From contig NC_081405.1 in NCBI RefSeq assembly GCF_030272615.1, positions 157,311,454 to 157,375,453 on the forward strand: a DNA stretch of 64,000 nt, written 5' to 3'. The position numbers were made by a program, and so were the translations under genes. The DNA comes from Cryptomeria japonica (taxonomy: Eukaryota; Streptophyta; Pinopsida; Cupressales; Cupressaceae). This document shows, piece by piece, positions 51,669-63,560 of the stretch (within the stretch, counting starts at the first letter, position 1; each line of letters opens with the position of its first letter). The notes beneath the pieces were generated by a model that was given only the letters and a program-made list of their open reading frames with translations, had not been told where the DNA came from and searched no databases.

Positions 51669-54600
51669 ATGTGTATTATGTGCGTGGCATCACGGTGGTC
51701 ACGGCGGATTGTTACCATGTTGCCGTGTGTCGTGATTCCTCTTCTACTTTTATGGGCACTTTCACAGGCGCTTCCTCCGCGTCTTAGGTTTGAGCTCACC
51801 TCCCCTCGGTTGGCATGTGTTTTTGTGCTTCTGGTTATCCTTGGATGGTATGAAGTCATAATGCCGCGGCTTTTGTTGTGGAGAGCGAGGAGGAGTGCTC
51901 TTTTGAGGGACAGGAGAAGAATTCAGGCCCAAGAAGCTGCCAAATGGCGTAAGGAGGCGACAAGGAGGTGCAGGAACTGTTTGACAGCTTACAGGGATCA
52001 GGCACCTGCAGGAGGCAGGTTTATGTGTACATACTGCGGTCATGTCTCACGGAGGCCTGTTTTAGATATACCTGGCATTGCCTCTGGGCTTGTTAGTTCA
52101 GGGATTCCATCAAGTGCAGTTCTCTTAAAAGGGGGAATAGCTCAAATTGGCATTCCCGTTCAAAGTCTCTATGGGGGAAAGAATCTCAAGTCATGGAATG
52201 GGAAAGGATGGCCTGTAGGGACTGGATGGTCTGGAGGCAAGTCAAAGATGGGCGATAGCCCTTGGGCAAAAGAATGGCCTGGCGGTGACTCATGGTTAAG
52301 GGGATCTTGGCCAGGAGGGCCCAATTATTTGGGAGGCAACAATAACATGTTTGGAGATGTGTTTGGGGGAGGGGAAAAATGTTCTGCTTGTGAGTCATAT
52401 CCGAGAGTTGTTATTTTCTTCTTGAGAATTGTAGGATTTTTTATCTTCTGCATAAGATGGTTTTGGAAAAAGATTTTCAGAAGAGGTTCTCTAGGGGGTG
52501 AGCAATCATTAAGTTCTGGATCAAAGGGATGCTTGAGGAAGGGTGAAGAAGGATACAATGGTCAAGGAACTAAAGGAGAAAAAGCCCGGAGAAAGGCAGA
52601 AGAGAGAAGACAGGCTAGGTTAGAGAAAGAAATGCGAGAAGAAGAAGAGAGAAAACAGCGAGAAGAGGTGGCTAGATTGGTGGAGGAACAGAGAAGGATA
52701 AGAGATGAGAAATCGAAGGCTGAAAGAGAGAGTGAACAGGAACTTACTGCACAGAGGGAGAAGGAAATTAGAAGGGAGAGGGAAGCAGATAGGAAACGTC
52801 AAGATAAGGTACATGAAAAGAATAAGAGGGTGCCTAAGGATAAACCACAAGCTGATGGAGAGGAAGTGAGGAAGAAAGAACAAGAAAATGGAAAGAAGGA
52901 AGAAATAGCACGGAAGGGAGAAAGCAGAATTAGGGAGGGGGCAAAAACTGCACCTTTCCTTGCTACAATTAAAAAGGGTGGTAAAAACTTTAGAGTGTTT
53001 AGTACAGACACTGGAATAAAAAGTAATGAGCAGGGTATGAAGGGAGGAATTAATAGTGTTTTCAAGGCTGGTAGCTCTCGATATTTAGTTCCTGTGAAAG
53101 GGACATTTCAATCTCCTCCCAAAACTTCTGCTTGGCAATCAAACAATACTATGTCATTGCCTAGTAAGAGTTTTCTAATGAATTTGAAACTTGGGACACA
53201 GCCAACAAAACCAGTTAATTCTGGTGATGTTGCTTTATTTTCAGACAGCAGCAATTCTGTTGGTTGCACCACATGTACAGGGAACATGGATTCTGCTTGG
53301 AATAAAACAGACTGGACAAAATCTCGGGGGAAAGGAGGCAACATTATAACTGAAAGTGTTTCTAGACAAGAACTTGGTAATGCTAATGGTAAGGGAGATA
53401 AAGATTCTAGCACCGTTGAAGCTCAGAACCCTTCAGGGAATTGTGTCAGCCACAGTCCAGGAATTAAACAGTTGCATCCTCGTGTAAGTTGCAAGATATC
53501 TGGCAATTTATTTACCATATTCTGCATTGTTATTGTAGCAAGAATATATTATTGACATGCCTAAATAAACGATATTGAATAATCAAATGAAGCTTGGACC
53601 TGGATTTGAAGAACTCTAGGCTCATCTTATCTTTTTAGTGTTCTGTAATTCAACGTAGGTTAAAAATTTTAATACCAGGAAACAATAAAATCAAGTACCG
53701 GCAAGAGAAGCTTTCTTCTTAGAGATGGAAGGCAAACTAAACCTCCAAAAATGCCATAAAAATTTATAATTTTATCCATTGAAAAACAAGAACTGCAAAA
53801 AGAGATGAGCATTTGTGTATCAGTAAATAATAAGCAATCTACCTTTTCTTCATATTAGTATTTTGAATGAATCAAATTACACTTACTAATGCCCGTTGTT
53901 CTTTGAGTTTCTTCTTTCTTCAGGTGATTTGCATATGCAGTTATCTGCATATAGAAAAAAGAGGGCACCTGCAGATAGAAAATGGAGATGCTAACTGAAT
54001 GTTAATTTTTGTAGGTGGGCTTTCAACTGCAGCCATCATCTCCAATGGCAGAGAACACAAACTCATTGGATTCTCATCTTACATGTCCTTCAGCATCATG
54101 CTTAGTAGTTACTCCCCCATACGTGAGAAGTTCATTGGAACATGATACACAGTTTGAGGTTGGCAAAAAGTCTATAAATGAAGCTCCAGTTTCGTTGTCT
54201 TCGAGCCATTTTGCCAATGTCTTACTTACTTCAGCAGCCACTACATCAATGCCAGACAGTTCAGTTCCAGAGTATATTTCCCAACCAATGAATTTAGACA
54301 ACTCTGTTCCATCTCATGTTAATATATCACCAGATAAGTCAGTACCAGCTGAAGGTAATCCTATTGAAGAGTTTTTAAGTCCACGGAATCCTGTCTCTTT
54401 GAAAATGCCGGTCTCTGAATCACTTAACAGCTCTTCTTTGAACCTTAAAACCAAAGTTATATCTGACGCACAGACAATCAGGGTCTCGTCTCCCATGGGT
54501 GCACCTGTACGTACTCCTATCCAGAGACCTGCACCAATTGAGTTGCCTATCTCCAAATTGTTGCCTTCGGATATTGTTGATGAAGTGCACATCACTGGAG

Positions 54601-57600
54601 ATCAGTTTCCTCCAATTACAGAACCTTGGGGCTTACGATCATTGTCTCTAGATTGTCCACACGATGCATTTAAACAATTCAAATGGCAGATGTGGGAGAC
54701 ACCACAGCTTGGACAGAATAGCCTTCCTAATTTAGTAGGACTTTCTCGCCTACCTGTTGGCAATGGTGTGTTTAAACAGGGAAATGATTTTTTACCCCCA
54801 TGTTCTGAGGGAACTTTGATGTCACCATTTGAACCTGAATCTCATCTCCCTTCATCCCTTTTCTCTCCACAACAGAAGTCTAGTAACCGAATCCAAAGCA
54901 GCAGCAACCCCATAGGTGGGGCATCAATTTCAACTAGTAATAGTTTGTGGCTGAATCAGCCAGCATTTGAATCTGCAGAAGAAATTTGGAATATTCCCAA
55001 TCATCATCAGGTGACCCCCAGTTTTTCCAATGGAGGTATGAAAGGAGAAGTGGAAGATTCTGTTATCACTACGGATTGCCGCCCATACGAGCAGAATAAA
55101 AGCAACTTTTGGCCCAAGTAAGTGTTCAAATCCACTTCAATGACTGCTTTCTGTGTATTGGTCAGTCAGTAGAGGTTGTACTGTCCGAGGAGCTGTGTTA
55201 AAATCGTTTAAGTACTTTTTTGGCAATGGTACATAAGATTAATACAGAAAATATTTTTATTTTACATTCAATTTGCATTAGACACGACTTTATTGTTGTA
55301 TGGTTATTTGCCTCTGTAATTGTAATTTCAATATAATTAGTTGTGTTTATGTTTTGAGAAGATTTCTTAGTTCATTGCAGTGATTTGGTTATATGTACAA
55401 AAATTAACAGTTCAGAACCTTCAGTTGATACTTTCTAGTTGACCTTCTATGTTTTGTTTAGATTTTTTTTTTCTTGTTTTTTGCAAATTTGACAAGTTTC
55501 CTTATGCTAACAATTTAATATTGCAGTTTTTCTATTTTTGAACATCTTTATTTGCAATTCAATTGACTTATATGTTGTCAAAAGGTCAGCAATTCCTTGT
55601 TCTGATTCAGATCCCAAAAATTTTTAGGCGCAAGATTGAAATGTTATTGTGATACAGAAATATAATAATGAACAATAATGCAAAGTCAGTTGGCAAATAG
55701 AACCGTAAATGTATATATAGCAGAATATTGTAACCGAGTGCATGAGAATATGGAGTAGATAATATAAATCAAACCATACAATTAGTACTGTAAATGTAAC
55801 TATGTGCACAAGTAGAATACTGTAAATGTATGGAGAATGTATCCTCTAAAAACCGAGTATTTAGTATGTACATTGTACAGTTGTGCTTCTCAAGGGATCT
55901 GTGTAGATTCTATGTGTGAGATTGGATGCAACTATGATTTGGGCTTGCCAAGCTGCATGCTGATACTTTTTCAGGAGAGGTGGGTGATGGTTGGCGCTTG
56001 TAACATTGCATGTTGGGCTGGCATACGACATTTGTTGATACTACACACTCTGTGACGAGTCCATTATTTTTAACAATTCCACTTGTGACCAAGGGTTCAT
56101 CCTGATGGATCTATCAACAAGAACACGTGGCTCATGCCAATAGGGTTGCATTTAAGGCACTTTGTCTGGCATGTTAGGTTGTGTAGCTGGGATCCCTATA
56201 GAACTTAAAGTTGCCTTTCTTCCCTAGAAGATGTAACTTTGAGGTGTAAAGGAAACAAAACTGTTGTTTCCTCACCTTGAAGAGCTATAAAGTTTCAAAC
56301 AACTTCTGATTTTAAGATGACAAGTTGGTAATGTGGTTAAGAGGTGAATGAATAGTCCTCAACCATGGAAAAAAGCTTCTGGAAAACCTGTGATGGAATA
56401 TTTTTGCATCTGTGGTAGAATAATTATTGTATTATTTAAAGTGTGAATAAGTAACCTAAAAACTAACTTTAGTAACCACTAGTTTACAATGATTAGTTTC
56501 CCACAGGCAGCTAATAATAAATTATAATTAAAATACTGACGTTCCCTCTTAGACAGGCCTACATGAAATCTTGTGCATATGTGTGAATTAGTAACTTAAA
56601 AAACTAACTCTATTAACCACTAGTTTACAATGATCAGTTTCCCACAGGCAGCTAATAATAATTTAAAATACTAGTGTTCCCTCTTAGACAGGCCCACATA
56701 ATATCTTGTGTATGTAAGGAGGTCTAATCTGGAACCTAAATACATCTTCATCTTGATCACATTTTTTCTCTTCTTGCAATGGACTTTAGAAGCTTAAAAG
56801 TACTAACCATCATCCATTCAAGCTGGGTCAGAGAGCACATGCACTATATGGAAGCAATGCAAATTTTTCCTCTATTAATTTTGCAGAAATGAACACACAA
56901 ATAGTTGCTTGGAGGAATCACACCTAATATTTAATCAGTAACCTGAAGTTCATTTCGTCAACAACTTGATAATTTTTACCAATATATAACACTTATCAAA
57001 CCCAAGTTACAGCATGCTCTAAACCTAGCTTTACATACATAGTTTTTGGCTATGTCCCTTCCAATATGCACTCAAACTTCTTTGCAAGCTTCCCTCATAT
57101 TGCTAATTTTTCTCCTTCGAATTTCCAACATCCAAACAAATTTTCCCAGATATACAAAATTCCCTAACCATTTCTGGGGAAGATACAATGATTCATGAAT
57201 CATTATCCAGCATGATTATTTCCTCATCTTATGATGTAAATGAAGTTTGACAGGTCTTGAATCTTGACACATGTAATGATTTTCTGTTGATGTTGTTTGA
57301 AGTTGAGTCCAATATATGTACCAAAAATGATCTTCAAATTTGGGTCTTATCATAGAAAGATTGAGATGGCAGGAAAAAAGGTTGCTGATCCTTCTCCCTT
57401 TCAAATATTAATATGGGAGAAAAGTTGGTTGACTCTCTTCTTTTCCTTGTACTACCTTTACATGTGGAGGGGTGGTTAAATCTTCACGTTTTTTTTTTCA
57501 TTTTGCCAATCCATCCTGCCCTCTATTTTTCTTTCTGTGCAGGGACCTTGACAAAGATAGTGCAGTTGTACTTTCTACCTCTTGATTTTTTAATTAATGT

Positions 57601-58191
57601 TTTTTTAAATGAATGAAGAAGGTGTGGCTACATCTTGGTCCCTTATCTTCTTAAATGAAACTTTTCAAGCAAATTTTTTTTCCACAGAAAGAAAAAAAGA
57701 AAGAAAGAAATCATATTAATGCTCAAAGATGACTGAAATTAGGTCAATTGGACTAGAGATTACAGCAGTTATTTTAGAAAATTCTAGGAAGAGAAAACCC
57801 TAGAACAAAAAAGACAAAATAAAGCACTGTGCCACTAACAAACAGCAGAGAACCAAGCCACTTGAAAAGGATGACTGTCCCTTGTCAGTCAAACTACACC
57901 TTTGGAGACAAACACTTTAGTTGTAAACCTGAAATCTTCACTTTCGGAAACATGCAAGAAAAGAGCATTAATCCTTTCTCTGCCAAACTGTCAGTCTTTG
58001 ACTGATGAGAGAAGGTTGAATGCTCTTTCTTCCACGTGGCAGAATCTAATTTTCTGTTTTAAAATTTTCATCTTCATCTTTTCAGGTTGGAATTGAATGC
58101 AATGTTGCCTGACCATTCTGCCTTTTGGGCAAACATGGAGATACCCTACATGTTGCCAATGGTGGGATGGTCCCCAATATGTTGGATTTAG
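51669..58191 (+). CDS. Membrane/zinc-ribbon/coiled-coil protein of the plant NST1-like family
   Basis: Three coding exons: 51669-53483, 54015-55117 and 58086-58191 (1815, 1103 and 106 nt), together 1008 codons including TAG at 58189-58191. Splice sites are GTAAGT/TTTTTGTAG and GTAAGT/TTTTCAG; phases 0 and 2 fit exactly. The N-terminus MCIMCVASRWSRR precedes two hydrophobic segments (about 17-33 and 47-66). A four-Cys zinc ribbon follows (C101, C104, C120, C123; RRCRNCLTAYRD, CTYCGH), then a Gly/Trp-rich region, a third hydrophobic segment (about 247-262), a charged coiled coil (about 302-425) and a Ser-rich tail. The last exon supplies LELNAMLPDHSAFWANMEIP. From memory, similar plant proteins are named stress-response NST1-like; their biochemical role is not established. 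It is the only gene here without a disabling lesion. The start ATG is the first in a conserved-looking N-terminus; the 5' leader is not delimited. Confidence 0.85.
53484..54014 (+). other. Intron 1 of the host gene
   Basis: Starts GTAAGT, ends TTTTTGTAG; 531 bp. The open frame of exon 1 continues for 23 codons into it before a stop. Confidence 0.85.
55118..58085 (+). other. Intron 2 of the host gene (2968 bp)
   Basis: Starts GTAAGTG, ends CTTTTCAG. It contains a 140-bp tandem duplication (56441-56713) but no gene. Small frames inside have no recognisable domain. Confidence 0.8.
56441..56713. repeat. 140-bp tandem duplication in intron 2
   Basis: Copies begin at 56441 and 56581 (GTGTGAATWAGTAACYTAAA) and share CCACTAGTTTACAATGATYA and GTTCCCTCTTAGACAGGC. 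Confidence 0.92.
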
Positions 58192-58520
58192 TAAATGGCT
58201 ATTTATGCCTCACAAATGCCCATGTTGGTATGTCGTGCTGATGATTGATTTTATTGATGTGGTTGTGCATTTTGCATGGATTATCATACCTTGTAATAAT
58301 TAAAATTATATTGACTATTTGGAAATCCATAAATTGCTTGTGTAAATTATCAATCTATTCAAACCTTGTCCAAAATTGCAAGGTCTTAGAGAGGGCTAAG
58401 AAGCATGCCATACAAAAATGAAACTCCTCAATGTTACACAATTGTAAGTGGTGTGGAGTCAAACATACATCAATGTTTCAAGCATTGATAAAAACTGAAA
58501 AGAGATATGACGAACTTGTT

Positions 58521-59251
58521 GGGGCTAGCTGATATTGCAATCCACTAGAACAAATCTAGGAATAATTTTTATTTTTGTAGTCAGTAACAACATGGTAGAC
58601 TAACCTCCACACAAAATCTTACTGTACGCAAATGCTCAATAGTTGGGAGGCAGCTCGAATAATTCCTTTGCTATCTGGCATGACATGATTGAATAGCCTA
58701 TTCACAAAGTATGTTATCATTTCTAGCTAAGTCACAACGTTCAAATTCAGCAACCATAAAATTCAGATGAAGTTGGCAAGGGTAAAAATTTGGAAAAAAA
58801 TTCAACATTAAATTTGCCTTATAAATATATATATTTTAAATATAAGTAATATATCCAATAAACAATCAAAATAGTTTAACATTGCTAAATAGATCATTTT
58901 AAAAAGATGATACATTTATAAAATATAAACCATAAGAAACATGTGAAATCACGATTGGGAATTTTTTTTTTGTCAAAAATGGGGCTAGGTGATATTGCAA
59001 TCCACTAGAACAAATCTAGGAATAATTTTTATTTTTGTAGTCATTAATAACATGGTAGACTAACCTCTAAACAAAATATTTTTGTAGGCAAATGCTGAAT
59101 AATTGAGAGGCAGCTCAAATAATTCCTTTGCGATGTGGCATGACATGATTGAATTGCATATTCGCAAAGCATATCATCATTTCTAGCCAAGTCACAATGT
59201 TCAAATTCAGCAACCACAAAATTCAGATGAAGTTCGGCAAGGGTGAAAATT
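58521..59251. repeat. Direct repeat of about 270 bp, two copies 460 bp apart
   Basis: 58521-58790 and 58981-59251 match from GGGGCTAG, TGATATTGCAATCCACTAGA to TTCAGATGAAGTT, TGGCAAGGGT with scattered differences. The second copy runs directly into the transposase remnant. Confidence 0.9.
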
Positions 59252-60250
59252 CAACGTTAACATCAAATGAGCTTGGAATGTCAATCAGATTTCAGTGCAA
59301 ACTAGGCCCTTGCATGGCAGCCCAACCACATGCATGGATTACAAAGGAACTCTTCCTCAATTGGCTACACCATTTTTCACTCTCTAGTCCAAGGGGTGTT
59401 TCGATCACCAACATGCACTTGTTGATTTTTGATGGTCATGCCAGTCACATCGCACTCACAACCATCCATGAGGCAAGATGCTAGCCATTGATCTACTAAC
59501 ATTGTCGGCTCACACATCTCATAGACTTTAGCACTTAGATGTTAGTGTCTTTTCATCTTTAAAAACATACTTAAAATATGAATGAGCGTCGTGGCTGGCA
59601 AGATTCCCCAATGTGGAAATCAAGATGACAAAACTTACTGAACTAGGCAACAAATCATTGTCAAAAGCATTGACGGTTTCAAACATAAAAGTGAGATTCA
59701 AGAGGACTAGGATATGGCTCCTCAATCCCGATGCACTCATTGAGGACATGCAACCCAACAACATTAAAAATTAATGATGGTGATGAAGCTTTTGTGGTGC
59801 AAAACATACTTATCCTATCAGGTGTTGTTGTTTCAATAGAAGAGGTTGTAGAAAACATTGCTCACAACTCTCAAACCGATTCAAATGCATAAACAAACAC
59901 CAATGAATTACCTCAACAAATGATTGAAAGCCAAGTTTACAATAGTGGGGACAATCTTAGTCTTCCCTCTAAGCCAATACCACCGTCTTGGGTAGTAGAA
60001 GGGGCCATGAATCCAGGTAATGACATTGAGGGCCAAGAGTAATAGGGGACTTTTAGTTTCCCATCATCACTACCAACCCTACCATCAGAGCAGGTGCATT
60101 ACCATGTTGATTGTGCATTTGATGCAAAATGTACACAAGAAACAAAAGTAGATGGTAATGATGTGGAGGCCAACACAGGCTCCCAAGATAATGACACACA
60201 ACCTTTTCAATCAGATCCATTAATCCATAAACATTCTTTTCGGAAACCCT
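59200..60250 (+). pseudogene. Pogo/Tigger-type (Tc1-mariner) transposase remnant
   Basis: The first frame (to 59484) has PHAWITKELFLNWLHHF and HLLIFDGHASHIALTTIHEA, the DDE block around the second catalytic Asp. After a frameshift the next frame (59496-59766) has LTLSAHTSHRL, then a TAG, then HLDVSVF, and WLLNPDAL near 59730. A TGA lies near 59583. An acidic, Ser/Gln-rich tail seems to reach about 60250. The order matches the C-terminal half of the DDE domain of plant and animal pogo-like transposases; the N-terminal DNA-binding part is not visible. Confidence 0.78.
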
Positions 60251-60736
60251 AAAAGCATTTTTGGAAAGCATTCTTTTAATAAAAACTGTCCACTTTTTTC
60301 CATACGAATATGATGCCAAATTTCAATGAATTTCATATTAAACTTTAAAGTTTAAAGTTTGGTATAATTCAAATTCCATGGTTGAAGCTTGCTGAACTAT
60401 GTGACTTAGTCTATACTCTATATATATTTGTTGACCATGTTTTTAATCTGACCAATTTCAAACTTTTCAATGCATTTCAAACACCATACGACATCAAATG
60501 AACTTGGAATGTCAATCAGATTTCAGTCAGCCAGAAGCTGGAATACAGCTACTACATGGTTTAACTCCGGTTCACGAAAATAATTAAATTTGACAATTCA
60601 TGAAAGCTAAAAGGAAATCCTTTTGCAAAGTTGTTTCTTTTGATACTTCAAGCTATGTGATCAATTCTCGGTTCAAAATTCCTTGCCATTTTGGATATTT
60701 TTAAGTTTTGATTTTTCATAGGGCAAGTTGTAAAAA
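60251..60736. other. Unassigned stretch containing a small duplication
   Basis: No gene. About 35 bp near 60490 (ACATCAAATGAACTTGGAAT, GTCAATCAGATTTCAGT) repeat the sequence at 59262. Confidence 0.5.
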
Positions 60737-60750
60737 ATGCCAAAATTTGT

Positions 60751-60968
60751 TTTTTTTTTTTTTTTTTCTTTTCTTTCGGTAGGTAATAGGCCGAAGCCAC
60801 AGTATTATTATTATTATGTTTGATTAGATTGACCCTAGACCTTCCCCACTTTTATGGAAGGCCAAGGGTTACAACTTAGAATTCATTTTAGATGTCCCTA
60901 TTGGGAATTGAACTTGGGTCTCCACAGTGAGAACCCAATGTTTTAACCAGTTAAGCTCAACCCATTGG
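60751..60968 (-). mobile_element. tRNA-derived SINE with poly-A tail
   Basis: On the minus strand it begins near 60968 with a tRNA-like head: A-box-like TGAGCTTAACTGG (60959-60947) and B-box-like AGTTCAATTCC (60914-60904). These are the internal promoter elements of RNA polymerase III. It ends in an A-rich tail (plus-strand T run from 60751 to about 60768). A perfect 14-bp target duplication, ATGCCAAAATTTGT, flanks it (60737-60750 and 60969-60982). Length about 218 bp. A few bases deviate from the box consensus. The family name is not assigned. Confidence 0.9.
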
Positions 60969-60982
60969 ATGCCAAAATTTGT

Positions 60983-62219
60983 ATTTTAGGTGTTTGGAGA
61001 AAAAACAAATTTTGGGTTGCGTTCTGAGGTGTGCACACATCATCTGGTCAAAATTTCATGGAAAAATGTACCAGTAAAAATATATAAATATGCTCTTGGT
61101 AATGCTGATCATGAGCATCGCCAAAGACTAGTGATGCTGGGCCAAATGAATCCTTGAGTTCTGTATGCCAAAAACACTTGAGAATAATTATATACTTAAA
61201 AGTCTTGTTTCTTACAGTCCAAATCTGCTTTTGATTCATTTGTTAAATGTATACTTATGTATGTGATCAATATAACTTGTAATTGAATAGTTTGGCGTCT
61301 ATAAAGTCGATTTAGAAAAGAGTGCATAGAGGAATCTCTTATCTCTTTAAAAAATCTCTGTATTTTATGGTTTTATCAATTTGCCAAGTCTGGGTGTTGA
61401 GTTTGAGTCCAAATTCAAAATCAGCCTACCAAGTTTAAGCCTAGTATCTATGCAAAAATATATTGCTTCACAAATAAATGTAAAGGACAAGTGGAATTAA
61501 CACAATGTGTTTACTTATTTTTTATATTTTTGTTTGTTATATATTGAAGAAAATTTTCTTTTCATTATTTATTTTCCACTTAAAAACATTAAAATGCTTT
61601 TTGCTTTTTAATATTTTATGTTTCTAAGTTTTTGGTATTTATGTGCTCGAAAACATTGCTGTTTTCCTTTTGCATTTGAAATCTGATAAAATGTATAAAA
61701 AAATTGTTGGTTCTTTTTGCACTTCCAATTCTGTAAAAAGGTAAAAAATGTTGCTGTTATTTTTTGCATTTGCAATGCCTGAAAAAGCTTAAAAATGCTT
61801 GCAACATATCAGTTTCAAGATGAGTTATGTGAGTGATGATTAGGGGTTTGAATAGGGTGAGCTAGCTAAGAGGTGTGGCAATTTGCATTAGTTTTCAGTG
61901 ACACAACATTAACACTGCAAATAATTTCCAGGGAGAGTTGGCATTGAATTGCAACATTTACCCCTTTAATTGGAGGGGCAACATTATGATGGTTAATGCA
62001 TCTTTTACATATACCTAGTGAATGGGTTGGTCATTGTACCAAGCTAACACTTGGAGAAGCATACAAATGATTAGATTATACAAGAGGGGCGTCATTGTAC
62101 CATCTCCATCGACTAACTCCTCTAGGAATTCTAACAGGAAGTTACAACTCCTGCAATTTTCACTTCTGACATGAGTGGAGTGGAAGAAGTGAAAAGCCAC
62201 ATGTTCAACATCAACAAAC
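60983..62219. other. No gene seen
   Basis: AT-rich sequence, with several repeats of the words TTTTTGCATTT and AATGCTT around 61600-61800 but no organised feature. Confidence 0.45.
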
Positions 62220-63560
62220 TTGATTACAGATATGTTATATAAGCACACAAGTGTGGAGTCAAATGAGGCTCTTGGCAAATTCTTTGTTTCCAATGGTATT
62301 CATTTTCATCTTGATTTATCTCTTTATTACATGAAGAGTAAGGCCAAGGTAGGCAAATGTGGTACATCTTATATACCCTTTGGAAAGACCAAATTAATTA
62401 TTAAAATCTTGAAAAAAATTAATTCCAAAGTTGACTTATTATTGGGGAAGATGAATACTACATAGATGTCACATGGCTAAATCATAATCATGGATGGATA
62501 TTAGATGCTTCTCATTTATCAATATTATTGTAACATGTAAAGAAGGGGATTAGTTCACTAAGGCATCTGACAGTTTAGGAAAACTTTAGAGTGCAAAGTT
62601 CCAATTTAAAATAGTGAGAGATCCCATTGAGGAGGTTGGTTCCTCCAATGTAATGTAGGTGGTTATTGATGCAATGCATTTGTGTAGGACAATAGGCACA
62701 TCTATTGGACCTCTTGTTGTTTGCATACCATGAACATTGCCCTCAAGGACATTGGCAACATCAAGTGTGTCAAAAAGGCTGTGGCAGATACAAGGGAGGT
62801 GCAAATATTCATTTGCGACCAACACATCTCACTGGTAGACCAAATTCTTCAAATTGGTAGACATCATATTTGCATCCTACTTATTTTTATAATAGATGAT
62901 ACTTGAGTTGTAGGTCCCCTTGTAATTGTGATCATGACATAGAATCAAACTACATGGAGTCATCCAAGAAAGAGTAGGGAAAGAGGGTGAAAGAGGTTGT
63001 GGTTAGTGATGGATTTTGATAAGTATGTGAGTAGATCACATTTTTTGTATTCTGTATTTTTTGCATCATTGGTTCATTAGATTTGGGAATTTTGCATCTT
63101 AGTTTTGGGGGAGTGCATTGATAACATGCTTGGTCAGATGATGGCTGCTATTTGTGAGAGAGAAAAGACCCTATAGTTCTACAACCAACATATTCGGTCC
63201 ATAATTCAGTATAGTTGGGAGAAGTTGAGCACCTGTCTACACATGGCTGTATATGCATTGAATCCAAAATGGTCTGTAAATTGGCCTGATAGAGTTGTTC
63301 TTCTTGATAAGGAGTTAAAGAACAGCCTCATGAAGGCTCTCAAGAAAATGTATAATGTGGAGAAAGCTTCCTAAATCATAACTAAGTGGATCAATTTTAT
63401 TGAAATCAATGGCTATAAGAGTTAAGCAAAGATTGATAAGCACACTTTGGCATGTGCCAAGCTAGCTGGTGGTGACTATATGGGCCTCCAGGATTGCTAC
63501 ATATGCTTGCCATTCCTCTACTCTTCCAAGTTTTTAGCTCATTTTTTGTTGAGACGAATA
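62220..63560 (+). pseudogene. hAT transposase remnant (DUF659-type)
   Basis: Ordered fragments: EALGKFFVSNGIHFHLDLSLYY and YIPFGKTKLIIKILKK (62220-62465); HTMNIALKDIGNIKCVKKAV and REVQIFICDQH (about 62715-62830), which match the hAT block around HxLxLxxxDIGK and FIYNH; then SWEKLSTCLHMAVYALNPKW (about 63210-63275) and coding-like sequence to about 63560. Several stops and frameshifts separate them. No terminal repeats are recognised. An enzyme of this type would move a hAT element. Confidence 0.7.

Noticed and set aside
51762-53413. Antisense frames across the host gene's first exon
   Set aside because: They overlap a frame with clear domain structure and splice sites and have no features of their own.
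58097-58303. 68-codon frame over the last host exon
   Set aside because: Out of frame with the spliced product; the spliced frame ends coherently at 58189.
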